From positions 1 to 64,000 of the forward strand of contig NZ_VWVU01000035.1 in NCBI RefSeq assembly GCF_008638365.1: DNA of 64,000 nt. The letters are read 5' to 3'. A program made the position numbers and the translations under genes. The notes beneath the pieces are model-generated. The model ran no database searches and was not told where the DNA came from. It saw nothing but the letters and a program-made list of their open reading frames with translations. This DNA is from Nocardiopsis quinghaiensis (GTDB lineage: Bacteria; Actinomycetota; Actinomycetes; Streptosporangiales; Streptosporangiaceae). Below, piece by piece: positions 16,648 through 29,636 of the stretch; the stretch's first letter is position 1; every line of letters starts with the position of its first letter.

Positions 16648-17556
16648 TCAGTGGTCGCGGCGCGGTGGTGGCAGGGAGGCGCCGATGCGGCCGTAGGCGC
16701 GAAGGACGCGGAGGAGTCGGATGGTGCGCATGCCCTCGCGTTCGATGGTGGCGGCGGTGTCCCAGTGCTCTCCTGTGGTGTCCCAGCCGCCGTCGGAGCG
16801 CTGGGTCCGTTCGATGCGGTCGAGGCTGCGTTCGATCTCGGTGTCGGTGAAGAGCGGTCGGGCGATGTGGCCGGGGTCGGGGGCCAGGTCGAGTGCGGTG
16901 TGGGTGTGGTGATGGGTGCTGGGGTCGGGGCCGGTGTCCACGACCGCGCGGATCATGGGGTGGAGCCGGTTGACGGTCTGGATGGCGCGGTGGCGGTCGG
17001 GTACGTGTTGCAGGAAGGTGCACACACCGATGGCCTCGTGCGGGTCGGTCCAGCGCATGGCGGCGATGCGTTTCCAGCAGTGGGCGGTGGCGTTGTCGCG
17101 CCAGGGGTGGGTGATGTGGTGTTTGTGGAGGTGTCCGACGGTGAGCGCGGTGAGTCCGAGGTCGCTGGAGAAGTCCTCGCGTCGCTGCCACCAGGGCGCT
17201 GACTCGGTGTAGCGGATGTTGCGCAGGACGGGAGGCAGGCCTCCGTCGGGGTTGGTGGCGGTGGAGAGGTAGCGGCAGATGCCGCGGCCGAGGCTGGTGG
17301 GAATGGGTCCGAGGTCGTCGAGGTAGCGCAGGGCGATCCCGGTGGCCGCGGGTTGGCTGGCGTGTCCGCGCAGGTCGGGGTCGAGTCCGTTGCCGTAGCC
17401 GCCGTCGATGTTGCGGTAGGCGGCGAGTGCCGAGCGGACGGGCTCGACGGGTCCGTTCTGGAACAGGTGGGCGAAGCGGTGTCGGTCGATCAGCCGGGCG
17501 CTGCGCATGGTGAAGTGTTCCGCGGCGCGGAAGGAGTCCCAGGTCACGACGGTCAT
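16648..17556 (-). CDS. Prenyltransferase/squalene-cyclase-like repeat protein
   Basis: 302 aa from the ATG at 17556. It contains repeats typical of alpha/alpha-toroid enzymes: DGGYGNGLDPDLRG, NPDGGLPPVL and SDGGWDTTGEHWD. The DxDD cyclase motif and a prenyltransferase zinc site are not evident, so catalysis cannot be assumed. Similar stand-alone proteins in Streptomyces are annotated only as hypothetical or prenyltransferase-like. It is followed by the methyltransferase 140 bp downstream on the same strand. The ribosome site is weak, so the start is moderately certain. Confidence 0.7.
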   Translation of the reverse strand: MTVVTWDSFRAAEHFTMRSARLIDRHRFAHLFQNGPVEPVRSALAAYRNIDGGYGNGLDPDLRGHASQPAATGIALRYLDDLGPIPTSLGRGICRYLSTATNPDGGLPPVLRNIRYTESAPWWQRREDFSSDLGLTALTVGHLHKHHITHPWRDNATAHCWKRIAAMRWTDPHEAIGVCTFLQHVPDRHRAIQTVNRLHPMIRAVVDTGPDPSTHHHTHTALDLAPDPGHIARPLFTDTEIERSLDRIERTQRSDGGWDTTGEHWDTAATIEREGMRTIRLLRVLRAYGRIGASLPPPRRDH

Positions 17557-17621
17557 GTCTTCGACGGTACGTCCGTGTCCGTGTGGGCGAAATGGGTGGC
17601 GGGCGAATCCATCCGCGATAT

Positions 17622-18005
17622 TTACGTGCGGTTCGTGGCGGTGTGGTGTCTGCGTCTTCGTGCGAGGTGGATGTGGCCGGCCCAGGAGACGAGGACGACG
17701 GCGGCGACGGCGAGTTGCACGGTGAGCAGGTGCTCGGCCGGGTAGACGATGCCGGTGAGGTAGTGGTCGATGAATCCGCCCTCGGGGAGTCCGGCCTGTC
17801 CGGCCCTCCGGCGGGCCCAGTCCTCCACGTGGGTGAGGGGGCAGGGCCAGCCGATGACGGTGATGCCGAGCCCGTAGAGGGCGCAGACGATGTGGGGCCA
17901 GATGAGGCGGGGCCAGCGCCAGGCGGGAAAGCCGCCGAGGGCGACGTAGACGAGGAACACCAGGTGCACGACCATGGCGGTGTCGGCGATCAGCCGGTAG
18001 ATCAT
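17622..18005 (-). CDS. DUF2784 membrane protein, copy 1
   Basis: 127 aa with four predicted transmembrane helices. DUF2784 hallmarks are present: the N-terminal ADTAMVVHLVFLVYVALGGF, the CPLTHVEDWARRRAGQAG segment, then FIDHYLTGIVYPAEHL. Function unknown. It begins at the ATG at 18005 and lies 214 nt downstream of a second copy of the same length and strand, indicating tandem duplication. Confidence 0.82.
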   Translation of the reverse strand: MIYRLIADTAMVVHLVFLVYVALGGFPAWRWPRLIWPHIVCALYGLGITVIGWPCPLTHVEDWARRRAGQAGLPEGGFIDHYLTGIVYPAEHLLTVQLAVAAVVLVSWAGHIHLARRRRHHTATNRT

Positions 18006-18218
18006 CGTGCGGCCCCTCACGGTGGTGTGTCGTCCACGGGTGCGGGTTCGTAAGGACGGTGTGGGCGGCTGGGACTGGTTGTGCGGGCGGGTTCCCCCGT
18101 CTCCCAGTATCCCTGTCGCCTCTTCGCCGTGCCAGGGCGTCGTGGGGCCCGTGGACGGCGGGGCCGGCCCGTACGCAGGCGGCGGCGGTCCGTCGGCCAT
18201 CGCCTGCGCGACCGTCTC

Positions 18219-18602
18219 TCAGGCGGGGTCGGGAACCTTCGCGCGCCGTCTGCGCAGGGTGAGGACGGCCAGGCCGGCCCAGGAGAGGACGACGACCACG
18301 CCGACGCCGGCCTGGACGGTGACGAGGTGGTCGGCGGGGTAGATGACGCCGGTGAGGTAGTGGTCGATGAAGCCCTCCTCGGTGAGTCCGGCCTGGCCCG
18401 CGCGTTCGCGGCCCCAGCTCTCGACGTAGGTGAGGGGGCAGGTCCAGCCGACGACGCTGATGCTGAGCCCGTAGAGGGCGCAGCCGAGGTGGACCCAGAA
18501 GGTGCGGGGCCATCTCCAGGCGAGGAGGCCGCCGATGGCCATGTAGAGGATGAAGGCCAGGTGGATGACCATGGCCGTGTCGCCGATGATGCGGTAGAGC
18601 AT
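18219..18602 (-). CDS. DUF2784 membrane protein, copy 2
   Basis: 127 aa, four transmembrane helices. It has the same blocks as its downstream paralogue (GDTAMVIHLAFILYMAIGGL, CPLTYVESWGRERAGQAG, FIDHYLTGVIYPADHL). The proteins are clearly homologous but substituted at many positions, so the duplication is not recent. The upstream part of the frame to 18743 is Pro-rich and looks non-coding. Function unknown. Confidence 0.82.
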   Translation of the reverse strand: MLYRIIGDTAMVIHLAFILYMAIGGLLAWRWPRTFWVHLGCALYGLSISVVGWTCPLTYVESWGRERAGQAGLTEEGFIDHYLTGVIYPADHLVTVQAGVGVVVVLSWAGLAVLTLRRRRAKVPDPA

Positions 18603-18755
18603 GCGCCTGTCCCGGGGTGGGTGGTGGGGGGACCCAGGGGCGGGGGGAGGGGGCTGATCGGCACGAGCCGCGCCCGTTCCGCGTCTCGTCGTTGTCATGG
18701 ATTCTTCCCCGTGGGCGTCGAGTGGCCGACACGGCGGGGTCACGGGTGGACAACG

Positions 18756-18789
18756 GCGCCGGGCGCGGGGTCTCCCCCGCGCCCGGCGC
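18756..18789 (-). terminator. Terminator of gltBD
   Basis: A perfect 15-bp stem (18756-18770 / 18775-18789) with loop TCTC, 24 nt past the gltD stop. Confidence 0.9.
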
Positions 18790-18813
18790 GTTTCCCTCTG
18801 TTCGGGCCCGTCC

Positions 18814-20268
18814 CTAGACCAGCGGGCGTTCGGTCGGCGGGATGGCGACCGGCAGCGTGCTGTCGTCGGTGAGGTAGCGGTCCACCCCGGCGGCGGCGGA
18901 GCGGCCCTCGGCGATGGCCCACACGATCAGCGACTGGCCGCGGCCCATGTCGCCGGCGCAGAAGACGCCGTCGACGGTGGTCCGGTAGTCGGCGTCGCGT
19001 ACGACGTTGCCGCGTCCGTCCAGCTCCACGCCGAGCTGTTCGATCATGCCCTCCTTCTGGGGGCCGACGAAGCCCATGGCGAGGGTGACCAGTTCGGCGG
19101 GGATCTCGCGTTCGGTGCCCTCGACGGGTTCGAAGCCCTTGTCGGTGCGCTTGACCTCGACCAGCTTCAGGGCGCGGACGTCGCCGTTCTCGTCACCGAG
19201 GAACTCCAGGGTGTTGACGGAGTAGATCCGCTTGCCGCCCTCCTCGTGCGCGCTGGTGACCTTGTACAGCATGGGCATGGTCGGCCAGGGCTGGTGGCCG
19301 GGCCGCGTGGTGGGCGGCTTGGGCATGATCTCCAGCTGGGTGACCGAGGCGGCGCCCTGGCGGTGGGCGGTGCCCACGCAGTCGGCGCCGGTGTCGCCGC
19401 CGCCGATGACCACGACGTGCTTGCCCTGGGCGTTGATGGCCGGGGTGTCGTAGTCGCCCTCCTGCACCCGGTTGGACAGGGGCAGGTATTCCATGGCCTG
19501 GTGGATGCCGCCGAGCTCGCGGCCCTTGGCGGGCAGGTCGCGCCAGGCGGTGGCTCCGCCGGTGAGCACGACGGCGTCGTGCTCGGCGCGCAGGCGGTCG
19601 ACGGTGACGTCGACGCCGATGTCGACCCCGGTGCGGAAGGTGGTGCCCTCGGCGCTCATCTGGGCGATGCGGCGGTCGATGTGCCGCTTCTCCATCTTGA
19701 ACTCGGGGATGCCGTAGCGCAGCAGGCCGCCGACGCGGTCGGCTCGTTCGTAGACGGTGACGTCGTGTCCGGCCCGGGTGAGCTGCTGGGCGGCGGCGAG
19801 TCCGGCGGGGCCGGAGCCGACGACGGCGGCCTTCTTGCCGGTGCGGGTGGCGGGGGGCAGGGGCTTGACCCAGCCCTCCTCCCACGCGCGGTCGATGATG
19901 GAGACCTCGACGTTCTTGATGGTCACGGCGGGCTGGTTGATGCCGAGCACGCACGCGGACTCGCACGGGGCGGGGCAGAGCCGTCCGGTGAACTCCGGGA
20001 AGTTGTTGGTGGCGTGCAGGCGTTCGATCGCCTCGGCCCAGTCGTGGGTGTGGACGAGGTTGTTCCACTCGGGGATGAGGTTGCCGAGCGGGCAGCCGTT
20101 GTGGCAGAAGGGGATGCCGCAGTCCATGCAGCGTGAGGCCTGCTTGGTGACGGTTCCCCGGTCGAAGTCCTCGTAGACCTCGCGCCAGTCCTGGATGCGT
20201 ACGTCGACCGGCCGGTGCTTGGGCAGCTCGCGCTCGGTGATCTTCAGGAAACCCTTGGGGTCAGCCAT
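18814..20268 (-). CDS. gltD: Glutamate synthase small (beta) subunit
   Basis: FAD- and Fe-S-containing subunit that takes electrons from NADPH and passes them to GltB. 484 aa. N-terminal cysteine clusters CMDCGIPFCHNGCPLGN and CPAPCESACV bind two 4Fe-4S clusters. VVGSGPAGLAAAQ is the FAD Rossmann motif and VIGGGDTGADCVGTA the NADPH site. The C-terminal FCAGDMGRGQSLIVWAI is conserved. It starts 32 nt after the gltB stop in a two-gene operon. Confidence 0.97.
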   Translation of the reverse strand: MADPKGFLKITERELPKHRPVDVRIQDWREVYEDFDRGTVTKQASRCMDCGIPFCHNGCPLGNLIPEWNNLVHTHDWAEAIERLHATNNFPEFTGRLCPAPCESACVLGINQPAVTIKNVEVSIIDRAWEEGWVKPLPPATRTGKKAAVVGSGPAGLAAAQQLTRAGHDVTVYERADRVGGLLRYGIPEFKMEKRHIDRRIAQMSAEGTTFRTGVDIGVDVTVDRLRAEHDAVVLTGGATAWRDLPAKGRELGGIHQAMEYLPLSNRVQEGDYDTPAINAQGKHVVVIGGGDTGADCVGTAHRQGAASVTQLEIMPKPPTTRPGHQPWPTMPMLYKVTSAHEEGGKRIYSVNTLEFLGDENGDVRALKLVEVKRTDKGFEPVEGTEREIPAELVTLAMGFVGPQKEGMIEQLGVELDGRGNVVRDADYRTTVDGVFCAGDMGRGQSLIVWAIAEGRSAAAGVDRYLTDDSTLPVAIPPTERPLV

Positions 20269-20299
20269 GTGTTCTTCCTCCTTTCGTGTTCGCTGACGC

Positions 20300-24856
<4,557 letters not shown>

Positions 24857-25447
24857 CTACCCTCCTGTCGTCTTGCGTCGGCTTTGTGAAAAAGCGCATC
24901 CGGGACGACGTTGGCCCTGCTGCGTGCGGATGAAGTTGTGGTGCCGCGTGTCGCGGCGGTTGCCGTCGTGTGTGCTGTGGTCTGTCCGCCTCCGTGGCGC
25001 GGCCACGTCCTCGTGGTCGCTGGTGGCGGGCCGGGCACCTGTGACGGGCAGGTTCCCTTATACACGCTGGTCCAGCCACGATGCCAATCGTAGGTCTAGA
25101 CCATGTGGCGCCGCGGTGCGCCGTGGTGCGCCGTTCGTGCCGCCTTCGCGGGTGCGGACACGGTCCCTCCCGACGTGATCTCCGGTGAGGGCTGGCCTAG
25201 CCGGTTTTTCCACGAAGGGCCCCCGCTAAACCTCCCAGAGCGGCTACAACACCGACTGCGGAGTCGGGGATGTCACTCCGGGCACGCGGGCTCGACGCGC
25301 CGCCCTTCACATTACCCCGGTGTTAACCCTGCTCCCAAGGGGCGCGGGCACCTGTTACCGGGTGATCTGTCCCTCATCGCCCGCGAACCCCGCGACCCGC
25401 GCGCCGTCCGCCCGCGGGTATCCCGCCGTGCGTGGGACGATCGACGC
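24857..25447. promoter_or_regulatory. gltB / BpsA-like divergent intergenic region
   Basis: A 591-bp gap. On the minus strand TTGGCA (25082-25087) and TATAAG (25057-25062), 19 nt apart, form a candidate gltB promoter. That would give gltB a leader of about 190 nt, long enough for a regulatory structure. The centre holds a small hairpin (25252-25257 / 25262-25267). No tRNA, riboswitch class or GlnR box could be named with confidence. Confidence 0.4.
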
Positions 25448-27124
25448 ATGCACCCGACCACCCCGGGCGAGAGCGCCCCGCCCCTTCCCGAGCCCGCTTT
25501 CAGGCTGCTGCGCGACCACGGCGTGGCCGCGCCCCGGCTGCGCCGTGTGCTGGCGCTGCTCTCGGACGGTCGCTGGTGGAGCACGAACGACCTGGTGCGG
25601 GACAGCGGCGTGGCGTACGCGCTCGTGTCCGAGCTGGTCCGGGCCCTGGTGGATGCCGGCGAGCTGACCGTCGAGACCGGGGCCGGGCAGGGCAGGGCGC
25701 GCCTGGCCCGGCCCGGGGACTACGCCGGTGCGGCCGCCGTCGAGGAGCTGGCCGACCCGGTGGCCCACCTGCTCCCCCGGTACACCCGGGCCATGGCCGA
25801 GCTGGTGCGCGCCACGGACGGGGGGCCGGTCTCCGACCTGGACCTGGACCACGTGTCCGCGACCGCCGAGACGGCGCTGCGCCGCGCCCTGCTGCTGTCC
25901 ACCCTCTTCGACCTGTACGACCGCACCCTGCTGTGCGTGGGTGACCACGACCTGACCTCGATCGCGCTGGCCCTGGTCCGCCCGGGGGCCCGGGCGGAGG
26001 TGGTGGACATCGACGAGCGCGTGCTGGCCCACATCGACGCCCTGGCCGACTCCCTGGGACTGCCGGTGCGCACCCACCACGCGGACCTGCGTCTGGGCCT
26101 GCCGCCCACCGTGCGCGACTGCGCGGACGTGGTGTTCACCGATCCGCCCTACACCCCCGACGGGGTGGAGTTGTTCGTGCGGCGCGGCGCGGAGGGGATG
26201 ATCGACCCGCGCCGGGGACGGGTGCTGGTGGCCTACGGCGCCAGCGAGACCACTCCGAGGCTGGCCGCGGCCACCCAGTCCCGGTTGGTGCGGATGGACC
26301 TGCTGACGGAGGCGGTGTGGCCTGGCTTCAACCGCTACCACGGGGCCGAGTCGATCGGCGCCGCCTCGGACCTGTACGTGCTGCGGCCCCTGTCGCGCAC
26401 CCTGCCCGGGTCCTCGGGGGAGAACGCGCGCGTGTACAGCCAGGGCAGCAACGCCAAGGAGGCCCGGGGCGGTCTGGACGCGGACCGGGCCCGCGCCGTG
26501 CTCGACCGGGTGGCCGAGGAGGCCGGTGAGGGCCCGGAGCCGACGCTGGTGGGCGAGTGGCCGCGGCAGGTGGCGGAGTCGGGCCGGGTGCGCCTGTCCA
26601 CGTGGATGGAGGCGCCCACCGGCGGCGACGGGTGCTCGGTGGTCAATCTCACCGGAGGGTGGGAGCGGCTGGCGGCGCGTGCCGCCCTGGCGGCCACCGG
26701 GGACACGGTGTACGTGCTGGTGCCCTCGTCGGCGGAGTGCGTGCGCGACGAGGCGGGCCAGCTGGGGCTGCGCGCCCTGGTGGAACCGCGTTTTCGTGTG
26801 CGGTTCCTCCGCGGGTTCGGCGCGAACGATCTGACGGCGGTGCGGTTGACCCGGCGTCCGGACGCGGACTCGGCGGTGGATCGGCTGCTCGTCCACCTGC
26901 GGGAGCGGGCGCACGGCAGGCTCACGACGACCCTGCGGACCGGGTTGGTCGAGGTCACGGCGTGGCGGGAGAACCCCGTCAACAAGCGCACCGCCCGCCA
27001 CGCGGTGGCCGCGGCCCCGCGGTGGGTGTGCGGGCACACCCTGTTGGATCTGCCCGAGCACCGTTTCGGTGAGCTGCGGGAGGTCGCCGCCGACCTCCTC
27101 GTCCGGGCGCAGGCCCCGGTGTAG
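25448..27124 (+). CDS. BpsA-like (bis-aminopropyl spermidine synthase family) protein
   Basis: 558 aa. An N-terminal winged-helix-like region (about 20-85) precedes the methyltransferase-like core of the DUF43/BpsA family: GDHDLTSIALALVRPGA, EVVDIDERVLAHID, then DVVFTDPPYTPDGVELFVRR. Archaeal BpsA adds aminopropyl groups to spermidine to make branched polyamines. The archaeal GDDD motif appears here as GDHD, so activity is not assured. A further C-terminal region of about 220 residues (from about 335) is not part of archaeal BpsA. The start is the ATG at 25448; the ribosome site is weak. Monocistronic. Confidence 0.75.
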   Translation: MHPTTPGESAPPLPEPAFRLLRDHGVAAPRLRRVLALLSDGRWWSTNDLVRDSGVAYALVSELVRALVDAGELTVETGAGQGRARLARPGDYAGAAAVEELADPVAHLLPRYTRAMAELVRATDGGPVSDLDLDHVSATAETALRRALLLSTLFDLYDRTLLCVGDHDLTSIALALVRPGARAEVVDIDERVLAHIDALADSLGLPVRTHHADLRLGLPPTVRDCADVVFTDPPYTPDGVELFVRRGAEGMIDPRRGRVLVAYGASETTPRLAAATQSRLVRMDLLTEAVWPGFNRYHGAESIGAASDLYVLRPLSRTLPGSSGENARVYSQGSNAKEARGGLDADRARAVLDRVAEEAGEGPEPTLVGEWPRQVAESGRVRLSTWMEAPTGGDGCSVVNLTGGWERLAARAALAATGDTVYVLVPSSAECVRDEAGQLGLRALVEPRFRVRFLRGFGANDLTAVRLTRRPDADSAVDRLLVHLRERAHGRLTTTLRTGLVEVTAWRENPVNKRTARHAVAAAPRWVCGHTLLDLPEHRFGELREVAADLLVRAQAPV

Positions 27125-27141
27125 CGCGCCGAACACGCCCA

Positions 27142-27171
27142 GGGGCCCGGAGGAGGACTCCTCCGGGCCCC
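27142..27171. terminator. Bidirectional terminator
   Basis: Perfect 13- to 14-bp inverted repeat (27142-27155 / 27158-27171), only 17 nt from the BpsA-like stop and 13 nt from the stop of the convergent gene. Confidence 0.85.
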
Positions 27172-27184
27172 GCGAGAGCGTGTG

Positions 27185-28201
27185 TCAGCCGGTGCCGTCC
27201 GTACCGGCTGTACCGGTTCCGTCCGTACCGGTGGTACCGGTTCCGCCCGTGCCCGTCCCGTCGGTGCCGCCTCCCTGGAGGCCCTCCTCCGTGGTGCCCT
27301 CGGGCTCCTGCTCGGATCCGGTGCCGGTGTCCTCGAACTGCACCATCCGCCGGTAGAGCGGGTCGCGGAAGTTCGCCAGTGCCACGAGCGGACCGGAGAG
27401 GCTGACCCGCTCCTCCACCGACTCCGAACCGGTGGGCTGGACCCACACCAGGACCAGGTAGTGGCCGCTGACGATGGCGTCGCTGGCGCTGTAGCCCTGG
27501 CCCAGGCGGTCGAAGGGGTCGTCGCCCGAGGGGGCGAGCACGAATCCGAGGTCGGATCCGGCGCTCTCCTGGGCCTCCCCGCCCTCCTGCTCCTCGGGTT
27601 CGGCCAGGGCGGCGGCGAGAGCGCGACTGCCCTCGACGTCGGCCAGGTTGAACACGGCCGTGACACCGAAGTAGGTGTCGGAGACGTAGGTGGCACGCCC
27701 CGCCTGGGTGCAGTCGGCCTCGGCCAGCGCGGCCCGGGCCCGTTCGCCCCACATGGCGGCGGCGCAGTCCTCGGTCAGGTCCGAGTCGCGCAGCGTGAAG
27801 TCGATGCTCTGGCTGGAGATCTCGGCGTTGTTGTTCGCGAACAGCTCGCCCTCGTTGAGGGGACGGCTGTCCTTCTCGCGAGTGGCCAGGGTCTCGTTCA
27901 TGCCGCCGGTGTCGATCACCCGGTACATGACCGGGCGGGTCTGCCGGGCGGCCTGCCCGGTGTCCTCGTCCGGGCCGAGCTGTACGTACAGCGCCGCGCC
28001 GAGAGCGACCAGCGCCACGACGAGCGCTCCGGCCAGGATCCCGATCAGGGGGCCGAAGCGCTTGGACTCCTTCTTCCTGCGGCCGCCCGACCGGCGGCGC
28101 CCGCCCGCCTGGGAGGACCGCTCCGCGGGCACGCCGTCGGACTCGCTGCTCTTCCTCCGACGCCCCGCGGGTCCGGACGCCGACGGTTCAGAAGGGGACA
28201 C
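27185..28201 (-). CDS. Membrane-anchored secreted protein, paralogue A
   Basis: 338 aa, no recognised family. A basic Ser/Gly/Arg-rich cytosolic N-terminus (1-48) precedes one transmembrane helix (about 50-72, GPLIGILAGALVVALVALG), so the remainder lies outside. The outer part has two cysteines (EDCAAAMWGER and ADCTQAG) likely to form a disulfide, followed by GFVLAPSGDDPFDRLGQGYS. The C-terminus is a low-complexity Gly/Thr/Asp tail built from a repeated GTGGT/GTDGT unit. It is homologous to the next upstream gene, with the same cysteine spacing pattern and motif order. Confidence 0.75.
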   Translation of the reverse strand: MSPSEPSASGPAGRRRKSSESDGVPAERSSQAGGRRRSGGRRKKESKRFGPLIGILAGALVVALVALGAALYVQLGPDEDTGQAARQTRPVMYRVIDTGGMNETLATREKDSRPLNEGELFANNNAEISSQSIDFTLRDSDLTEDCAAAMWGERARAALAEADCTQAGRATYVSDTYFGVTAVFNLADVEGSRALAAALAEPEEQEGGEAQESAGSDLGFVLAPSGDDPFDRLGQGYSASDAIVSGHYLVLVWVQPTGSESVEERVSLSGPLVALANFRDPLYRRMVQFEDTGTGSEQEPEGTTEEGLQGGGTDGTGTGGTGTTGTDGTGTAGTDGTG

Positions 28202-28223
28202 CCGATGGACCTTTCCTAGGATG

Positions 28224-28253
28224 CGGTCCGGCCCACGCGTGTGGGCCGGACCG
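28224..28253 (-). terminator. Terminator between the two secreted-protein genes
   Basis: A perfect 13-bp stem (28224-28236 / 28241-28253) with loop GCGT, 114 nt past the stop of paralogue B and just upstream of paralogue A. Confidence 0.75.
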
Positions 28254-28366
28254 GTGGTATACGGCAGGTCGGCCTCTCGCCGTACCTGGTGCGGCCCTGC
28301 GGGCGGGCCGATCTGTCCGAGATCCTATCGGGGCCTCCGAGGGTGCGGAACAGGCCGCTCCCCGCT

Positions 28367-29539
28367 CTACTCCGCGGCCTGCTTCACCTCGACGACCTCC
28401 TCGTAAACGTGGCGCGCCGCGTTCATGGAGGCCACGCTCAGGGTCGCCATGTCGGCGTTGTCCTCGGGCTGGGACCCGTCGGTCTCGGCCACCCAGAACA
28501 CGGCCAGGTAGTGGCCCATGACCTGGGAGCTGGCCTGGCTGTAGCCGTCCTGCAGGCCGGGGACCTCGTCGTTGGTCTGGGTCAGCAGGAACCCGGCGCC
28601 GCCCTCGGGGTTGGTCGGGTCCAGCTGCCGCTCGACCTCGGCGGCCCTCTCGGCGCTGGCCAGGTCGAACAGGGTGAACTGCGCGACGTGCTCCTCGTCG
28701 GCGTCGGTGTACACACCCGAGGCCGCCCGCACGCAGTTGCCGTCGATGAGGCTCTGGCCCAGCTCCTCGCCCCACACCAGGGAGGTGCAGGAGTCGGTGA
28801 CCCCGCCCTGGCGCAGCTCCAGCTCCATGTCGTCCAGCCCGATCTCCCCGACCTCGCCGAACACGGTGTCCTCGGTCATCGGATCGGCGCCCTCGGGGCG
28901 CTCGTTGATGGGACCGAACACGTCCTCGCGGTTGGGCTCGGACAGGTACATCGCCGGGGTGAGGGTGCTGTGTCCCGACGGCGGTGCCACGACCGTCTCG
29001 TCACCGCCCTCGGTGGCGCCCCCGGTTCCGGCGAGGAGCTGGTAGGACAGCAGGCCCAGCAGAGTCACCAGGGCGATGCTGAACGCTCCGAGCAGCACGC
29101 CCAACGTGGCGGTGCCGCGCTTGCGCCTGCTCTGCTCGGCGAGGGTGTACACGATCTGGTTGGGCCGGTCCCCCAGGACCGAGACCCTCTTGATGGCGGC
29201 GGCGGAGAAGGCGGAGACGGACGAGGCCCTGCCCGCACCGGCGCGCCTGCCGCCGGAGGCCCTGCGGCGGGAGGCCCCGGAGCCGCGGCCCCCGCGGCGC
29301 GGGGAGCGACCGGTGGCCTCGGCTCCGGTCTGTTCCCCGTCGATGGCGTCGTCCGGGTCACCAGTGTCGGAGGGGAGGGTGTGACCGTACTCCGCGGAGA
29401 AGTCCTCCTCGGGGTCGTACCCGTCCTGGCGGTCGTCCTGGCCGTAGTCGTCGGCGTGGTCCTCGGTGTAGGCGCGCTCGGCACGGCGGGTGCCCCCGCG
29501 ACGGCCCGTGCGGCCGTATCCGGACTCAGCTCTGGTCAC
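28367..29539 (-). CDS. Membrane-anchored secreted protein, paralogue B
   Basis: About 390 aa, no recognised family. A long charged, Gly/Arg-rich cytosolic N-terminus (to about 140) is followed by one transmembrane helix (GTATLGVLLGAFSIALVTLL, about 145-165) and an extracytoplasmic domain. The domain shares order and key residues with paralogue A: two cysteines (TDSCTSLVWGEE, DGNCVRAASG), FTLFDLASAE, GAGFLLTQTNDEVPGLQDGYS and GHYLAVFWV. The start is uncertain: GTG 29539 has GAGAAG 5 nt upstream, TTG 29551 is an alternative. Function unknown; an envelope role is likely. Confidence 0.75.
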   Translation of the reverse strand: MTRAESGYGRTGRRGGTRRAERAYTEDHADDYGQDDRQDGYDPEEDFSAEYGHTLPSDTGDPDDAIDGEQTGAEATGRSPRRGGRGSGASRRRASGGRRAGAGRASSVSAFSAAAIKRVSVLGDRPNQIVYTLAEQSRRKRGTATLGVLLGAFSIALVTLLGLLSYQLLAGTGGATEGGDETVVAPPSGHSTLTPAMYLSEPNREDVFGPINERPEGADPMTEDTVFGEVGEIGLDDMELELRQGGVTDSCTSLVWGEELGQSLIDGNCVRAASGVYTDADEEHVAQFTLFDLASAERAAEVERQLDPTNPEGGAGFLLTQTNDEVPGLQDGYSQASSQVMGHYLAVFWVAETDGSQPEDNADMATLSVASMNAARHVYEEVVEVKQAAE

Positions 29540-29636
29540 GGTTCTTCTCAATCGTCAACCCGTGGTCTGCTCGGAAGGTACAGGGGGAGCCCAGATCCGT
29601 GTCCGGACATGGCCGGCCCACGTGGCTTTCCTGTGT

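Noticed and set aside
17557-18753. Upstream extension of the prenyltransferase-like frame across both DUF2784 genes
   Set aside because: The extension translates to Arg/His/Pro-rich sequence in the shadow of two well-supported DUF2784 genes on the same strand; the ATG at 17556 fits the protein domain.
25030-25062. Possible GlnR box before gltB (GTGAC-n6-GTTCC)
   Set aside because: The second half does not match the GlnR half-site GAAAC, so it was not called.
27185-27260. Repeated GGTACCGG/GTCCGTACC DNA as a CRISPR-like or VNTR array
   Set aside because: It lies within a coding C-terminus and encodes a short Gly/Thr repeat; units are under 15 bp, with no spacers.
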